From Rhodobacteraceae bacterium UBA6213 (GTDB lineage: Bacteria; Pseudomonadota; Alphaproteobacteria; Rhodobacterales; Rhodobacteraceae), in the NCBI GenBank assembly GCA_002421605.1, contig DISJ01000020.1, forward strand, positions 184,682 through 248,681: a DNA stretch of 64,000 nucleotides, given 5' to 3'. Shown here piece by piece: positions 42,531 through 50,721 of this stretch. A model generated the notes under the pieces. It saw only the letters and a list, made by a program, of their open reading frames with translations, did no database searches and was not told where the DNA came from. Each line of letters opens with the position of its first letter. The stretch's first letter is position 1. Both the position numbers and the translations under genes were made by a program.

Positions 42531-42875
42531 TCAGGCGTTTGTAGCAGGTGGGCCATCTTCCGCTTCGGGCTCATCATCATCGCCCTCATCGTCTGCGTGC
42601 AGGCGTGCGACGTGCAATTGCACATGGCGGCGCGCATGGCGCAGCGCCGCATCGCCGGTGCGCGACGGAGCCTCGGCCTGCATCTGACCGCGAAACGGGC
42701 GCAGGGTTGCGCCCAGTGCGCTCAGTGCTGCAGCAAGTGCGGGATCGGCGGGCACGACCAAGCGCGCATGGCCAAACTCGCACGCCACAAGGCGCGCGCC
42801 AATCTCCCAAGCCAATCGCGGCAGATCGCCCCGCACCTCTAGCAAATCTTCGATGTGATCGTGCGTCTGGTGCAT
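42531..42875 (-). CDS. Hypothetical acidic-tailed protein (114 aa)
   Basis: I do not recognise this protein. The ATG at 42875 follows AAAGGGGG seven bases upstream, which supports translation. It starts MHQTHDHIEDLLEVRGDLP, has an Ala-rich middle helix and a His/Arg stretch (HARRHVQLHVARLH), and ends in a run of Asp/Glu. There is no signal peptide. It converges with the hydrolase-fold gene, two bases between the stops. Confidence 0.6.
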   Translation of the reverse strand: MHQTHDHIEDLLEVRGDLPRLAWEIGARLVACEFGHARLVVPADPALAAALSALGATLRPFRGQMQAEAPSRTGDAALRHARRHVQLHVARLHADDEGDDDEPEAEDGPPATNA

Positions 42876-42972
42876 GGTAGCCCCCTTTTCGCAGCGCGGG
42901 TGAAATACCGCGCTACCAGAGTATTACCCTGCCCCGGCGCACCCGCAAGCGCGCCGAGCCGTTCCGCGACGA

Positions 42973-43197
42973 TCAGCCCCAGAAACGGTCCGAAAAGACG
43001 TGATAAATGATCCGGTCGCGTGAAATGCCGATCTTGGCCAGCTCTGCATCGGAAAGCGCGTTCAGTCGTTCAACCTCTGCCACACGCGAGTGGCGATCGA
43101 CATACTGAACCAGACCTTGCGCGATACCGTCGATCAATTTGCGCACCCAAGTGGTGTGTGCGGCGCCTTGCGGTGCGTGCGTTGTAACAAAGGTCAT
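42973..43197 (-). CDS. DUF1127-domain small protein
   Basis: A 74-residue protein with a C-terminal DUF1127 domain: AEVERLNALSDAELAKIGI then SRDRIIYHVF, the Leu-rich helix with the conserved DAELAKIGISR. Proteins of this type bind RNA or affect phosphate and sRNA turnover in some alphaproteobacteria; the role here is not shown. The ATG at 43197 follows AAAGGAGT. It shares the strand with the 42531 gene, 97 bases away. Confidence 0.88.
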   Translation of the reverse strand: MTFVTTHAPQGAAHTTWVRKLIDGIAQGLVQYVDRHSRVAEVERLNALSDAELAKIGISRDRIIYHVFSDRFWG

Positions 43198-43318
43198 GTT
43201 CGGGACTCCTTTAAATGTCGTTCCCCCATGCCTCGAATATATGTCAGCAACCCTGCCATAACCATGCCCAATGCTGCATGGCAGCTATGCTATTGCCGCA
43301 CCGCAGCAATGGTAGGCC

Positions 43319-43630
43319 TCAGGATGGGCAGCGCCACGCACCGGCGCGCACCTCATAAACTGGCACTCCCGGTTCTATAAGATCAAAGACCACATGCGTC
43401 GCCCCCGCTGCCTTGGCCTCGGCCTTCACCGAGTTTCGCGCATAAACCAGCCCGGGTTCGGCCAGCACCGGCCCGTAAACTCCGGGCGCCATGCGAATAT
43501 TGGTAATCAGCGTACAGCCCACCACTTCGGCCGCTGTTGCCTCGGTAATGCCGCGCGCGCCAATCAGGCCGGGGTCGTTGCAGCCAGACAGAACAGCGAA
43601 AGCAGCAAGGGCGAGGACAGTGGTTTTCAT
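43319..43630 (-). CDS. Predicted small lipoprotein (103 aa)
   Basis: A lipoprotein by sequence: MKTTVLALAAFAVLSGC is a short signal with the lipobox VLSGC, cutting before Cys17. The mature part of about 86 residues contains TLITNIRMAPGVYGP, a second half with AEAKAAGATHVVFDLI, and a final pair of cysteines (Cys39 and Cys101 may bond). Its ATG follows GGAG. I cannot name the family; the ATHVVFDL tail recalls small envelope lipoproteins of the DUF4156 kind. It is on the strand opposite to the outer-membrane gene upstream of it. Confidence 0.7.
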   Translation of the reverse strand: MKTTVLALAAFAVLSGCNDPGLIGARGITEATAAEVVGCTLITNIRMAPGVYGPVLAEPGLVYARNSVKAEAKAAGATHVVFDLIEPGVPVYEVRAGAWRCPS

Positions 43631-43806
43631 CGGTCATTTCTCCGGCAAAGATCGCGGGCATCCTGCGCGCAGCCGATTGCTGCTGCAAGCCCACCATTAG
43701 CCGCAGCGCACCCGGGTTGCCGGAGCATCAGCGATTATCGCCCGCGTCTGGACGCGCGCGCGCTGGTGCAGCGTGGCAACTTGGCTCTTTATTCATGCGG
43801 GCAAAC

Positions 43807-43859
43807 ACTATATATTGATAATGTCGGAATCGAGCAGGCCGACCAATACAACATATAGT
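43807..43859 (+). promoter_or_regulatory. Nested inverted repeat upstream of the outer-membrane protein gene
   Basis: ACTATAT (43807-43813) pairs with ATATAGT (43853-43859); inside them TTG/CAA and GTCGG (43823-43827) / CCGAC (43839-43843) pair around an 11-base loop. It is AT-rich compared with its surroundings. It may be a 5' leader stem as in ompA-type messages, or an operator; the sequence cannot separate these. Confidence 0.45.
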
Positions 43860-43860
43860 A

Positions 43861-43875
43861 GAATTGGAACAATTC
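43861..43875 (+). promoter_or_regulatory. Small hairpin at the ribosome site of the outer-membrane protein gene
   Basis: GAATTG-GAA-CAATTC is a perfect inverted repeat two bases before the ATG at 43878. The only purine-rich candidate for ribosome binding (GGAA) lies in its loop and right stem edge, so folding would reduce access. Confidence 0.5.
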
Positions 43876-43877
43876 AA

Positions 43878-44546
43878 ATGCAGGCAAGCAAACCCTTTCG
43901 GGTAGCCCTCGCGGCACCCTGTTTCGTGGCAATCGTGGCAGGCTTTAGTGGCGCTGCCCTTGCTGACTCTCTTCCCGGCCAATGGGACGGCGCTTATTGG
44001 GGGCTGTCACTGGCACTCGCCGGCGAAGGCAATGACCGCGTGGCGGTAACCGCGCCATATGCCGGCACACCTGGAACGCTTTCGATGGGCGGCGTGCTGG
44101 GTGCCGCGCACCTCGGCTGGCGCGAAGAGGCAAACGGGATCGTCTGGGGCGTTGAGGGCGATCTACAACTCGGCAGCGTATCCGACAGCTTTACCGCTGG
44201 GATCTATTCAGCCTCGTCGCGCATAAACCAGGCCGCCAGCTTGCGCCTTGTTGCGGGCGTGCCCGCGGGCGAAACGGGGCTGCTTTTTCTGACGGGCGGT
44301 CTGGCCGCGGCAAATGTCAAATATTCGGTCAGCACGACCACCGGGCTCGATATTTCCGACACCAGCATCCGCACTGGCTATGCACTCGGTGCGGGCTATG
44401 AGCGGCAGCTATTCTCCGGCTGGAACGCGCGGCTGGAATATCAATACGCCAACTACGGCAAGACGACGCTCTATGACGGGTTGGCGGAGACCGAAGAAAC
44501 GCCCGATTACCATTCGCTGCGGATCGGCCTCAATCACAGCTTCTAA
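43878..44546 (+). CDS. Outer-membrane beta-barrel protein (porin-like OMP25 type)
   Basis: A 222-residue predicted eight-stranded barrel. It has a signal peptide (MQASKPFRVALAAPCFVAIV then ALAD, cut near residue 29), WDGAYWGLSLAL at the start of the mature part, alternating hydrophobic strands with aromatic girdles, and a C-terminal SLRIGLNHSF ending in Phe as the BAM signal. A QYANYGKTTLYDG strand is typical of OMP25/OmpA-like proteins. The ATG at 43878 is chosen over the frame start at 43773 because it starts directly at the signal peptide. Function is likely structural. Confidence 0.85.
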   Translation: MQASKPFRVALAAPCFVAIVAGFSGAALADSLPGQWDGAYWGLSLALAGEGNDRVAVTAPYAGTPGTLSMGGVLGAAHLGWREEANGIVWGVEGDLQLGSVSDSFTAGIYSASSRINQAASLRLVAGVPAGETGLLFLTGGLAAANVKYSVSTTTGLDISDTSIRTGYALGAGYERQLFSGWNARLEYQYANYGKTTLYDGLAETEETPDYHSLRIGLNHSF

Positions 44547-44552
44547 AGCCCT

Positions 44553-44583
44553 CCGGGCGGCCCGCGTGCGGCAGGCCGCCCGG
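44553..44583 (+). terminator. Stem-loop after the outer-membrane protein gene
   Basis: A ten-base-pair GC stem (CCGGGCGGCC 44553-44562 / GGCCGCCCGG 44574-44583) with an 11-base loop starts six bases after the stop. A CAATTAC follows, not a U-tract, so it may be a weak terminator or an end-protecting hairpin. Confidence 0.5.
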
Positions 44584-44627
44584 CAATTACGCTGGAAATG
44601 GCGCGCTCTTTGCGCTAGCGCAGGCGC

Positions 44628-45671
44628 ATGACCAATCGCCTCACCCTGCCCCGCCCCGACGACTTTCACCTGCACCTGCGCGATGGCGCGATGCTGCAAG
44701 GGGTGCTGCCCGAAACCATGCGCCATTTCGCGCGCGCGCTGGTGATGCCAAACTTGGTGCCCCCCGTGGTGACCGCAGCCGACGCGCGCGCCTACCGCGA
44801 CCGGATTAGCGCCCTGATCCCCGCGGGGGTCGATTTCACCCCGCTGATGACGCTCTACCTGACCGAGACCAGCGACCCCGCCGATGTTGCGGCCGCCGCG
44901 GCCGATGGGCTGGTGACGGCGGTCAAGCTTTATCCGGCGGGTGCGACCACCAACTCTGCCTCGGGCGTGCGCGATTTTGACAAGGTGCGCGCGGTGCTGG
45001 AGCGTATGGCCGAAATTGGCCTGCCACTTTGTGTGCACGGCGAGGTTACAGACCCCAGCGTGGACATCTTTGACCGCGAGGCGGTGTTTCTGGACCGGGT
45101 GCTAGAACCGATCCGGCGCGCCACACCGGGGCTGCGCGTGGTGCTTGAACATGTTACCACCGCCGAAGGTGTAGCCTATGTGCGCGCGGGTGGCGACGCC
45201 CTTGCGGGCACGATTACCACGCATCATCTGATCCTGAACCGCAACCACATCCTCGCAGGCGGCATCCGCCCCCACTATTATTGCCTGCCCGTCGCCAAGC
45301 GCGAGCACCACCGCCGCGCACTCTGCGAGGCTGCGACTTCAGGCGAGGCGCGGTTTTTTCTCGGCACCGATTCGGCCCCCCATATCGACGCGCTCAAGGA
45401 AAACGCCTGTGGCTGTGCGGGTTGCTTTAGCGCCACCAACACGCTGCCGATCCTTGCGCAAGTGTTCGAAGATGCAGGCGCGCTGGCGCGCCTTGAAGGT
45501 TTCGTCGCAACCCACGGTGCGGCCTTCTACCGGCTGCCAACCAATCTCGGCACGCTCACGCTGGAACGCCGCGCGGTGCCGCTGACCCTACCCGACAAGA
45601 TTCTGACCGGCGCCGGGCCGGTCACGCTATTCGACCCCGGCTTTCCACTTTACTGGCATGTCACCCCTTAA
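44628..45671 (+). CDS. pyrC: Dihydroorotase
   Basis: Closes carbamoyl aspartate to dihydroorotate in pyrimidine synthesis. The 347-residue type II enzyme has the metal motif DDFHLHLRDG near 11-20, the metal-bridging Lys in AVKLYPAG near 97-104, the metal-site EHVTTAEGV near 165, and THHLILNRNH near 203-212, plus the LGTDSAPH motif with a catalytic Asp. The next gene, pyrE, completes the pathway two steps later. The 105 bases between them hold two copies of the dispersed repeat. Confidence 0.96.
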   Translation: MTNRLTLPRPDDFHLHLRDGAMLQGVLPETMRHFARALVMPNLVPPVVTAADARAYRDRISALIPAGVDFTPLMTLYLTETSDPADVAAAAADGLVTAVKLYPAGATTNSASGVRDFDKVRAVLERMAEIGLPLCVHGEVTDPSVDIFDREAVFLDRVLEPIRRATPGLRVVLEHVTTAEGVAYVRAGGDALAGTITTHHLILNRNHILAGGIRPHYYCLPVAKREHHRRALCEAATSGEARFFLGTDSAPHIDALKENACGCAGCFSATNTLPILAQVFEDAGALARLEGFVATHGAAFYRLPTNLGTLTLERRAVPLTLPDKILTGAGPVTLFDPGFPLYWHVTP

Positions 45672-45676
45672 CCAAC

Positions 45677-45710
45677 TGCTTCAGAAAGAAATATCCCCGC
45701 CGGAGGCGCC
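45677..45710 (-). repeat. Dispersed intergenic repeat, copy 2 (minus orientation)
   Basis: Read on the minus strand: GGCGCCTCCGGCGGGGATA, then TTTCTTTCTGAAGCA. It faces copy 3 head-on, so the two form an inverted pair between pyrC and pyrE. Confidence 0.8.
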
Positions 45711-45725
45711 AACTTCAGCGATGCT

Positions 45726-45763
45726 GCGCTCCGCGGGGGATATTTGGACTGAAGCATTTTGCA
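45726..45763 (+). repeat. Dispersed intergenic repeat, copy 3 (plus orientation)
   Basis: GCGCTCCGCGGGGGATATTT then GGACTGAAGCATTTTGC. With copy 2 it could form a long imperfect hairpin in the pyrC-pyrE message; the first pyrE codon begins 14 bases later. Confidence 0.8.
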
Positions 45764-45776
45764 GAGAGTTTCCCCG

Positions 45777-46457
45777 ATGATCCCATCCGCCTTTCCCCCA
45801 AAAGACGAAATCGCCCGCCTTACCGCGCGGATGCTTCTGGAAATCAAGGCGGTGCATTTTAATGCTGAAGCGCCTTTTACGCTGGCCTCTGGCCTGCCCT
45901 CGCCCACCTATATCGATTGCCGCAAGTTGATCAGCTTTCCGCGCATCCGCTCGGTCTTGATGGATTTTTTGGCCGCGACGGTGCTGCGCGAGGCCGGGTT
46001 CGAGGCATTCACCAATATCGCGGGCGGCGAGACTGCGGGGATTCCCTTTGCCGCTCTGATGGCCGAGCGGCTGGCGCTGCCGATGACCTATGTACGCAAG
46101 AAGCCCAAGGGGTACGGGCGCAATGCCCGCATAGAAGGGGTGATGGGCGAAGGTGACCGGGTGCTGCTGGTCGAAGATCTGACGACAGACGGCGGTTCGA
46201 AGCTGAACTTTGTCGACGCGATTCGTGAAACCGGCGCGCGCTGCGACCATACCGCGGTGATTTTTTACTACGGGATTTTCTCTGACACTCTGCCAAACCT
46301 TGCCGCGCACGGCTTGGCGCTGCACCACCTTTGCACCTGGTGGGATGTGCTCGCCGAGGCGCGCGAACAGGAAGCCTTTGACACCGCAACCTTGCGCGAG
46401 GTTGAAACGTTTCTGACCAGGCCTCGCCTGTGGCAAGACGCGCATCGCAAAAGCTGA
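45777..46457 (+). CDS. pyrE: Orotate phosphoribosyltransferase
   Basis: Joins orotate to PRPP to make OMP. It is 226 residues: the PRPP-binding loop VLLVEDLTTDGGSK near 130-143, YVRKKPKGYGRNARIEG (flexible catalytic loop with the lysines) near 106-122, and FASGLPSP-type FTLASGLPSPTYIDCRK near 38-54. The start ATG 45777 is taken because it follows the repeat; the frame start at 45759 would run into the repeat. It shares pathway and strand with pyrC. Confidence 0.95.
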   Translation: MIPSAFPPKDEIARLTARMLLEIKAVHFNAEAPFTLASGLPSPTYIDCRKLISFPRIRSVLMDFLAATVLREAGFEAFTNIAGGETAGIPFAALMAERLALPMTYVRKKPKGYGRNARIEGVMGEGDRVLLVEDLTTDGGSKLNFVDAIRETGARCDHTAVIFYYGIFSDTLPNLAAHGLALHHLCTWWDVLAEAREQEAFDTATLREVETFLTRPRLWQDAHRKS

Positions 46458-46564
46458 GGTGGCACCGCGCGTGAGGGTTATCCACCGCGTTCGCGCCGAT
46501 CTATACAATTTGCATCGCGCCGCGCGCTTGTGGCATACCCGTGGCTTGAGCAAAGGGGGATGTC

Positions 46565-48055
46565 ATGGTCGAGGTGCGGATTTTGCGCGATGTAGCAGCA
46601 GACGCCACGCCAGAGGCCCTGCCCCACAACATCGAGGCCGAGCAGCAATTGCTGGGCGCGATCCTTACCAATAACGATATTTACGATCGAATCGCGGCGC
46701 TGGTGAAGCCCGAGCATTTCTTTGAGCCCGTGCACCAGCGCATCTTTGAAGTGGCGCTGGCGCGGATTCAGAAGAACGCCTTGGCAAGCCCCGTCACACT
46801 CAAGGCCTACCTTGAAGAAGACGATGGGCTGAAGGCGCTTGGTGGGCCTGCCTATCTGGCGCATCTGGCGGGCACTGCAATCGCCGCCTACGCCGCGCGC
46901 GACTATGCGCAAATGATCTACGATCTTGCTGTGCGGCGCGAGTTGATCCGGCTTGGGCAGGATGTGGCGGCGCGCGCCTCGGAGGTGGTGGTGCATGACG
47001 ATCCGCGCGAGCAGATCGTCGCCGCCGAGCAGGCCCTTTACAAGCTGGGCGAGCAGGGTCACGGCGAGCGTGGCTTCGTCTCTTTCTTGAAGGCGGCGCA
47101 TGATGCGGTCAGCGTTGCCAACGCCGCATTTCAGCGTGGCGGTGGGCTTTCGGGCATTTCCACCGGTCTTTCAGACCTTGACCGCAGGCTTGGTGGGTTA
47201 CACCCGTCGGATTTGCTGATCCTTGCCGGGCGCCCTTCGATGGGCAAGACCGCGCTGGCAACCAACATCGCCTTCAACATCGCCCGCGCGCATCGCCGTG
47301 GGCGCAAGCCCGATGGGTCCGAAGGTTCGGTGCAGGGTGGCGTGGTCGGGTTTTTCAGCCTTGAGATGAGCGCCGAGCAGCTGGCCGCGCGCGTGCTTTC
47401 CGAAGCCTCGGAGGTGCCGTCTGACCAGATCCGTCGGGGCGAGTTGAGCGAAGGCGAGTTTCGCCGTTTTGTCGAAGCAGCAAAAGACCTCGAAACTTGC
47501 CCTCTCTACATCGACGATACGCCCGCGCTGCCAATCTCGTCATTGGCGGCGCGCGCGCGGCGGCTGAAGCGCACGCATGGGCTGGATGTGTTGATCGTGG
47601 ACTATCTTCAACTGGTGCGCCCCGCGACCGCCAAAGACAGCCGCGTGAACGAAGTTTCTGAAATTACCCAAGGGCTTAAGGCGATTGCCAAAGAACTCGA
47701 TATTCCGGTGATCGCGCTGTCACAGTTGAGCCGACAGGTCGAGAACCGCGAAGACAAGCGCCCGCAACTGAGCGATCTGCGCGAATCCGGTTCGATCGAG
47801 CAGGACGCCGACGTGGTGATGTTTGTGTTTCGCGAGGAATATTACAAGGAACGCGAGAAACCCGGCGAACACGACCTTGAAGGGATGGCCAAGTGGCAGC
47901 AAGCGATGGAGCAGGTGCACGGGCGCGCCGAGGTGATTATCGGCAAGCAGCGGCACGGGCCAATCGGTAGTGTTTCACTGGCCTTTGAAGGCCGCTTCAC
48001 CCGGTTCTCCAATCTGGAACAGCACCACCAACCGCGCGGTGACGAAAGCTTCTGA
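46565..48055 (+). CDS. dnaB: Replicative DNA helicase
   Basis: Hexameric 5'-3' helicase that drives the replication fork. It is 496 residues: an N-terminal domain starting at PHNIEAEQQLLGAILTNND (about 22-40), then the RecA-like core with Walker A AGRPSMGKTALATN near 222-235, Walker B LIVDYLQLV near 346, and QLSRQVENREDKRP near 383-396. A start-proximal box TTATCCACC at 46478 resembles a DnaA box with one mismatch; alone it is not an origin. It lies 107 bases after pyrE. Confidence 0.97.
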   Translation: MVEVRILRDVAADATPEALPHNIEAEQQLLGAILTNNDIYDRIAALVKPEHFFEPVHQRIFEVALARIQKNALASPVTLKAYLEEDDGLKALGGPAYLAHLAGTAIAAYAARDYAQMIYDLAVRRELIRLGQDVAARASEVVVHDDPREQIVAAEQALYKLGEQGHGERGFVSFLKAAHDAVSVANAAFQRGGGLSGISTGLSDLDRRLGGLHPSDLLILAGRPSMGKTALATNIAFNIARAHRRGRKPDGSEGSVQGGVVGFFSLEMSAEQLAARVLSEASEVPSDQIRRGELSEGEFRRFVEAAKDLETCPLYIDDTPALPISSLAARARRLKRTHGLDVLIVDYLQLVRPATAKDSRVNEVSEITQGLKAIAKELDIPVIALSQLSRQVENREDKRPQLSDLRESGSIEQDADVVMFVFREEYYKEREKPGEHDLEGMAKWQQAMEQVHGRAEVIIGKQRHGPIGSVSLAFEGRFTRFSNLEQHHQPRGDESF

Positions 48056-48082
48056 GTAGGGCACTTCAGCACGGTACTGCAA

Positions 48083-48110
48083 GAAAGCCCCTCCTGCCGC
48101 GCGGGCTTTC
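48083..48110 (+). terminator. Stem-loop after dnaB
   Basis: An eight-base-pair stem (GAAAGCCC 48083-48090 / GGGCTTTC 48103-48110) with a 12-base loop lies 28 bases after the dnaB stop. The following bases are CGCTTGACC, so no U-tract; it may be a weak terminator. Confidence 0.5.
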
Positions 48111-48149
48111 CGCTTGACCTTGACGGCGCGGCTGTCACAACGGGCGATC

Positions 48150-49199
48150 ATGAGCAGCGCGCTTTTGCAGATCGATCTTGATGCCGTTCTCGCCAATTGG
48201 CGAGCACTTGACGTGGCCTCGGGGGCCGCGTGCGAGACCGCAGCCGTGGTCAAGGCCGATGCCTACGGGCTGGGGGCCGCACGCGTGACCGGGGCGTTGC
48301 GCGCCGCCGGGGTGCGCAAGTTCTTCGTCGCACAGGCCGAAGAGGGCGCAGCGCTGCGCCAGGCGCTGGGGAATGGCCCCGAAATCTTCTTGCTCTCCGG
48401 TCATATGGCCGGCCAGACCGAACTGATTGCGGGGCGCGCGCTGACCCCAATTCTGAATTCGCTTGAACAGGTGACGCGGCATTTCGAGACGCTGCCGGGC
48501 GTTAGCTTTGGTGTGCAGCTTGACAGCGGCATGAACCGCCTTGGCGTGGAGGCGGGCGAATGGGAGGCGATAGCCCCGATCGTGATCGGCGCGGGGCCGA
48601 AGCTGCTGCTCAGCCACCTTGCCTGTTCCGATGAACCGGAGCACCCCGCGAACGCCGCGCAACTGGCCGAGTTTCGCCGTCTGACCGATGGCACCGGCGT
48701 GCCGCGCTCCTTTGCCGCGACCGGGGGCATTCTGCTTGGGCGCGCCTATTGCTTTGATCTGACGCGCCCCGGCATCGGGCTATACGGCGGCGCGCCCTTT
48801 ACGGCAGCGCGCCCCGTGGTGCGCTTGTCGCTGCCGCTGGTGCAGGTGCGCGAGGTGCTGGCGGGCGAATACGTGGGCTACGGCTACGCCTGGCAGGCGG
48901 CAGAGGATTCGCGCATCGCCACCGTGTCTGCGGGCTATGCAGATGGGTTGATGCGCACGCTGTCCAGCAACGCCACGCTTTGGGCCGATGGCACCCCCTG
49001 CCCGCTCGTCGGGCGGGTGTCGATGGACCTTATCACCGTCGATGTCACGCATCTGCGCGAGATTCCCGAGACGCTTGATATCCTCTGCCCCGAGCAAGGT
49101 ATCGAGGCCTTGGCCAAGGCGGCCGGAACGATTGGCTATGAAATTCTCACAGCACTCGGGCCGCGCTATGCGCGCCACTACAACGGCGGTGCGCCATGA
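48150..49199 (+). CDS. alr: Alanine racemase
   Basis: PLP enzyme converting L- to D-alanine for peptidoglycan. It is 349 residues: the PLP-lysine motif AVVKADAYGLGA near 32-43, the pocket motif DSGMNRLGV near 128-136, the second-domain RYARHY at the C-terminus, and the catalytic-Tyr motif VSAGYADGLMRTL near 258-270. I take the ATG at 48150 (MSSALLQIDLDAVLANW); the frame start at 48114 adds a stretch without similarity. Its end overlaps mlaE by four bases. Confidence 0.95.
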   Translation: MSSALLQIDLDAVLANWRALDVASGAACETAAVVKADAYGLGAARVTGALRAAGVRKFFVAQAEEGAALRQALGNGPEIFLLSGHMAGQTELIAGRALTPILNSLEQVTRHFETLPGVSFGVQLDSGMNRLGVEAGEWEAIAPIVIGAGPKLLLSHLACSDEPEHPANAAQLAEFRRLTDGTGVPRSFAATGGILLGRAYCFDLTRPGIGLYGGAPFTAARPVVRLSLPLVQVREVLAGEYVGYGYAWQAAEDSRIATVSAGYADGLMRTLSSNATLWADGTPCPLVGRVSMDLITVDVTHLREIPETLDILCPEQGIEALAKAAGTIGYEILTALGPRYARHYNGGAP

Positions 49200-49978
49200 G
49201 CCTGCTTGCCCCCGTGGCGCGCCTAGGGCGCGCCGTGCTGGGCGCGCTGGCAGCAACCGGCCGCGTCGCGATCTTTGCCGCCGAAAGCCTGAGCCACATC
49301 GTTCGCCCGCCCTTTTACGGGCGCGAGTTTCTGACTGCGGCCTTGCAGATTGGCTGGATGAGCTTGCCCGTGGTGGGGCTGACCGCGCTGTTCACCGGGG
49401 CCGCGCTAGCCTTGCAGATCTACGTCGGCGGCGCGCGATTCAACGCTGAAAGCGTGGTGCCCTCGATTGTCGCGATCGGAATGACGCGCGAATTGGGGCC
49501 GGTGTTGGGCGGGCTGATGGTGGCCGCGCGCGTTGCCTCCTCCATCGCGGCCGAACTGGGCACGATGAAGGTGACCGAGCAGATCGACGCGCTGGTCACG
49601 CTTTCGACCAACCCGATGAAATATCTGGCCGCGCCGCGCATTCTGGCCGCCACGGTGACCGTACCGGTGCTGGTGGCGGTGGGCGACAGTATCGGCATCA
49701 TGGGTGGTTGGCTGGTGGGCGTGAACCGGCTGGATTTCAATTCGGCCACCTATCTGCACAACACGATCCAGTTTCTCGAACCCTGGGACGTGGGCTCGGG
49801 GTTGGTCAAGGGCGCGGTGTTCGGGTTCATCGTGGCGCTGATGGGATGCTATTACGGCATGAATTCGGGGCGCGGCGCGATGGGCGTGGGGGCGGCCACA
49901 AAAGCGGCGGTGGTTGGCGCCTCGGTGCTGATCCTCGCCTCGAACTACCTGCTGACGGAGGTGCTCTTTTCAGCATGA
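49196..49978 (+). CDS. mlaE: MlaE-type phospholipid ABC transporter permease
   Basis: Inner-membrane permease of the outer-membrane lipid-asymmetry system. The 260-residue protein has about five to six helices and the family signature AVGDSIGIMGGWLVGVNRLD near 161-180, EQIDALVTLSTNPMKYLAAPR near 124-144, and GAVFGFIVALMGCYYGMN near 203-220. Its start overlaps alr by four bases and its TGA overlaps the mlaF start. This is a coupled chain. Confidence 0.92.
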   Translation: MSLLAPVARLGRAVLGALAATGRVAIFAAESLSHIVRPPFYGREFLTAALQIGWMSLPVVGLTALFTGAALALQIYVGGARFNAESVVPSIVAIGMTRELGPVLGGLMVAARVASSIAAELGTMKVTEQIDALVTLSTNPMKYLAAPRILAATVTVPVLVAVGDSIGIMGGWLVGVNRLDFNSATYLHNTIQFLEPWDVGSGLVKGAVFGFIVALMGCYYGMNSGRGAMGVGAATKAAVVGASVLILASNYLLTEVLFSA

Positions 49979-50721
49979 TCGAGCTTGCGGGCGTGCACAA
50001 GGCATTCGGCACCAATGCGGTGCTGCGCGGGGTTGACCTTTTGGTGCCGCGCGGCACCTCGATGGTCATCATCGGTGGCTCGGGCACCGGTAAATCAGTG
50101 CTGCTGAAATGCATCCTTGGTCTCGTGCGCCCCGATGCGGGTGTCGTGCGGATAGCAGGCGAGAACGCGCGCACCGCGGGGCGCGAGGCATTTCTAGCGC
50201 GGTTTGGCATGTTGTTTCAGGGCTCCGCGCTCTTTGACAGCCTGCCGGTCTGGCAAAACGTCGCCTTTCGGCTGATGCGCGGCGCAACCAAACGCCCGCG
50301 CGACGAAGCCCGCGCCATCGCAATTGAAAAGCTACGGCGGGTCGGTCTGGGGCCAGAGGTTGGCGAGCTTTACCCCGCCGAGCTTTCGGGGGGCATGCAA
50401 AAGCGCGTAGGCCTTGCCCGCGCCATCGCCGCAGAGCCGGAGATCATCTTTTTTGACGAGCCAACCACCGGGCTTGATCCGATCATGGCGGGGGTGATCG
50501 ACGACTTGATCCGCGAGATAGTGGTGGAAATGGGTGCTACGGCAATGACCATTACGCATGACATGCGCACCGTACGCGCGGTTGCAGACCACGTGGCGAT
50601 GCTGCACGACGGGATCATTCGCTGGACCGGGACAGTGCAGGAAATGGATGCAACACCAGATCCTTACGTACATCAGTTCATCAACGGCCTCGCCCAAGGT
50701 CCAATCGCTTCGGTGCGATGA
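49975..50721 (+). CDS. mlaF: MlaF-type ABC transporter ATP-binding protein
   Basis: ATPase subunit of the same transporter, 248 residues. Walker A is GGSGTGKSVLLK near 36-47, the signature is LSGGMQKRVGLARA near 138-151, Walker B is PEIIFFDEPTTGLDP near 157-171, followed by the H-loop in ITHDM near 196. Starts at ATG 49975, overlapping mlaE by four bases; its TGA overlaps the PqiA-like start. No gene for a lipid-binding MCE protein (MlaD) lies next to it. Confidence 0.94.
   Translation: MIELAGVHKAFGTNAVLRGVDLLVPRGTSMVIIGGSGTGKSVLLKCILGLVRPDAGVVRIAGENARTAGREAFLARFGMLFQGSALFDSLPVWQNVAFRLMRGATKRPRDEARAIAIEKLRRVGLGPEVGELYPAELSGGMQKRVGLARAIAAEPEIIFFDEPTTGLDPIMAGVIDDLIREIVVEMGATAMTITHDMRTVRAVADHVAMLHDGIIRWTGTVQEMDATPDPYVHQFINGLAQGPIASVR

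Noticed and set aside
46478..46486. DnaA-box-like TTATCCACC before dnaB
   Set aside because: A single site with one mismatch and no AT-rich unwinding region; not enough for an origin.
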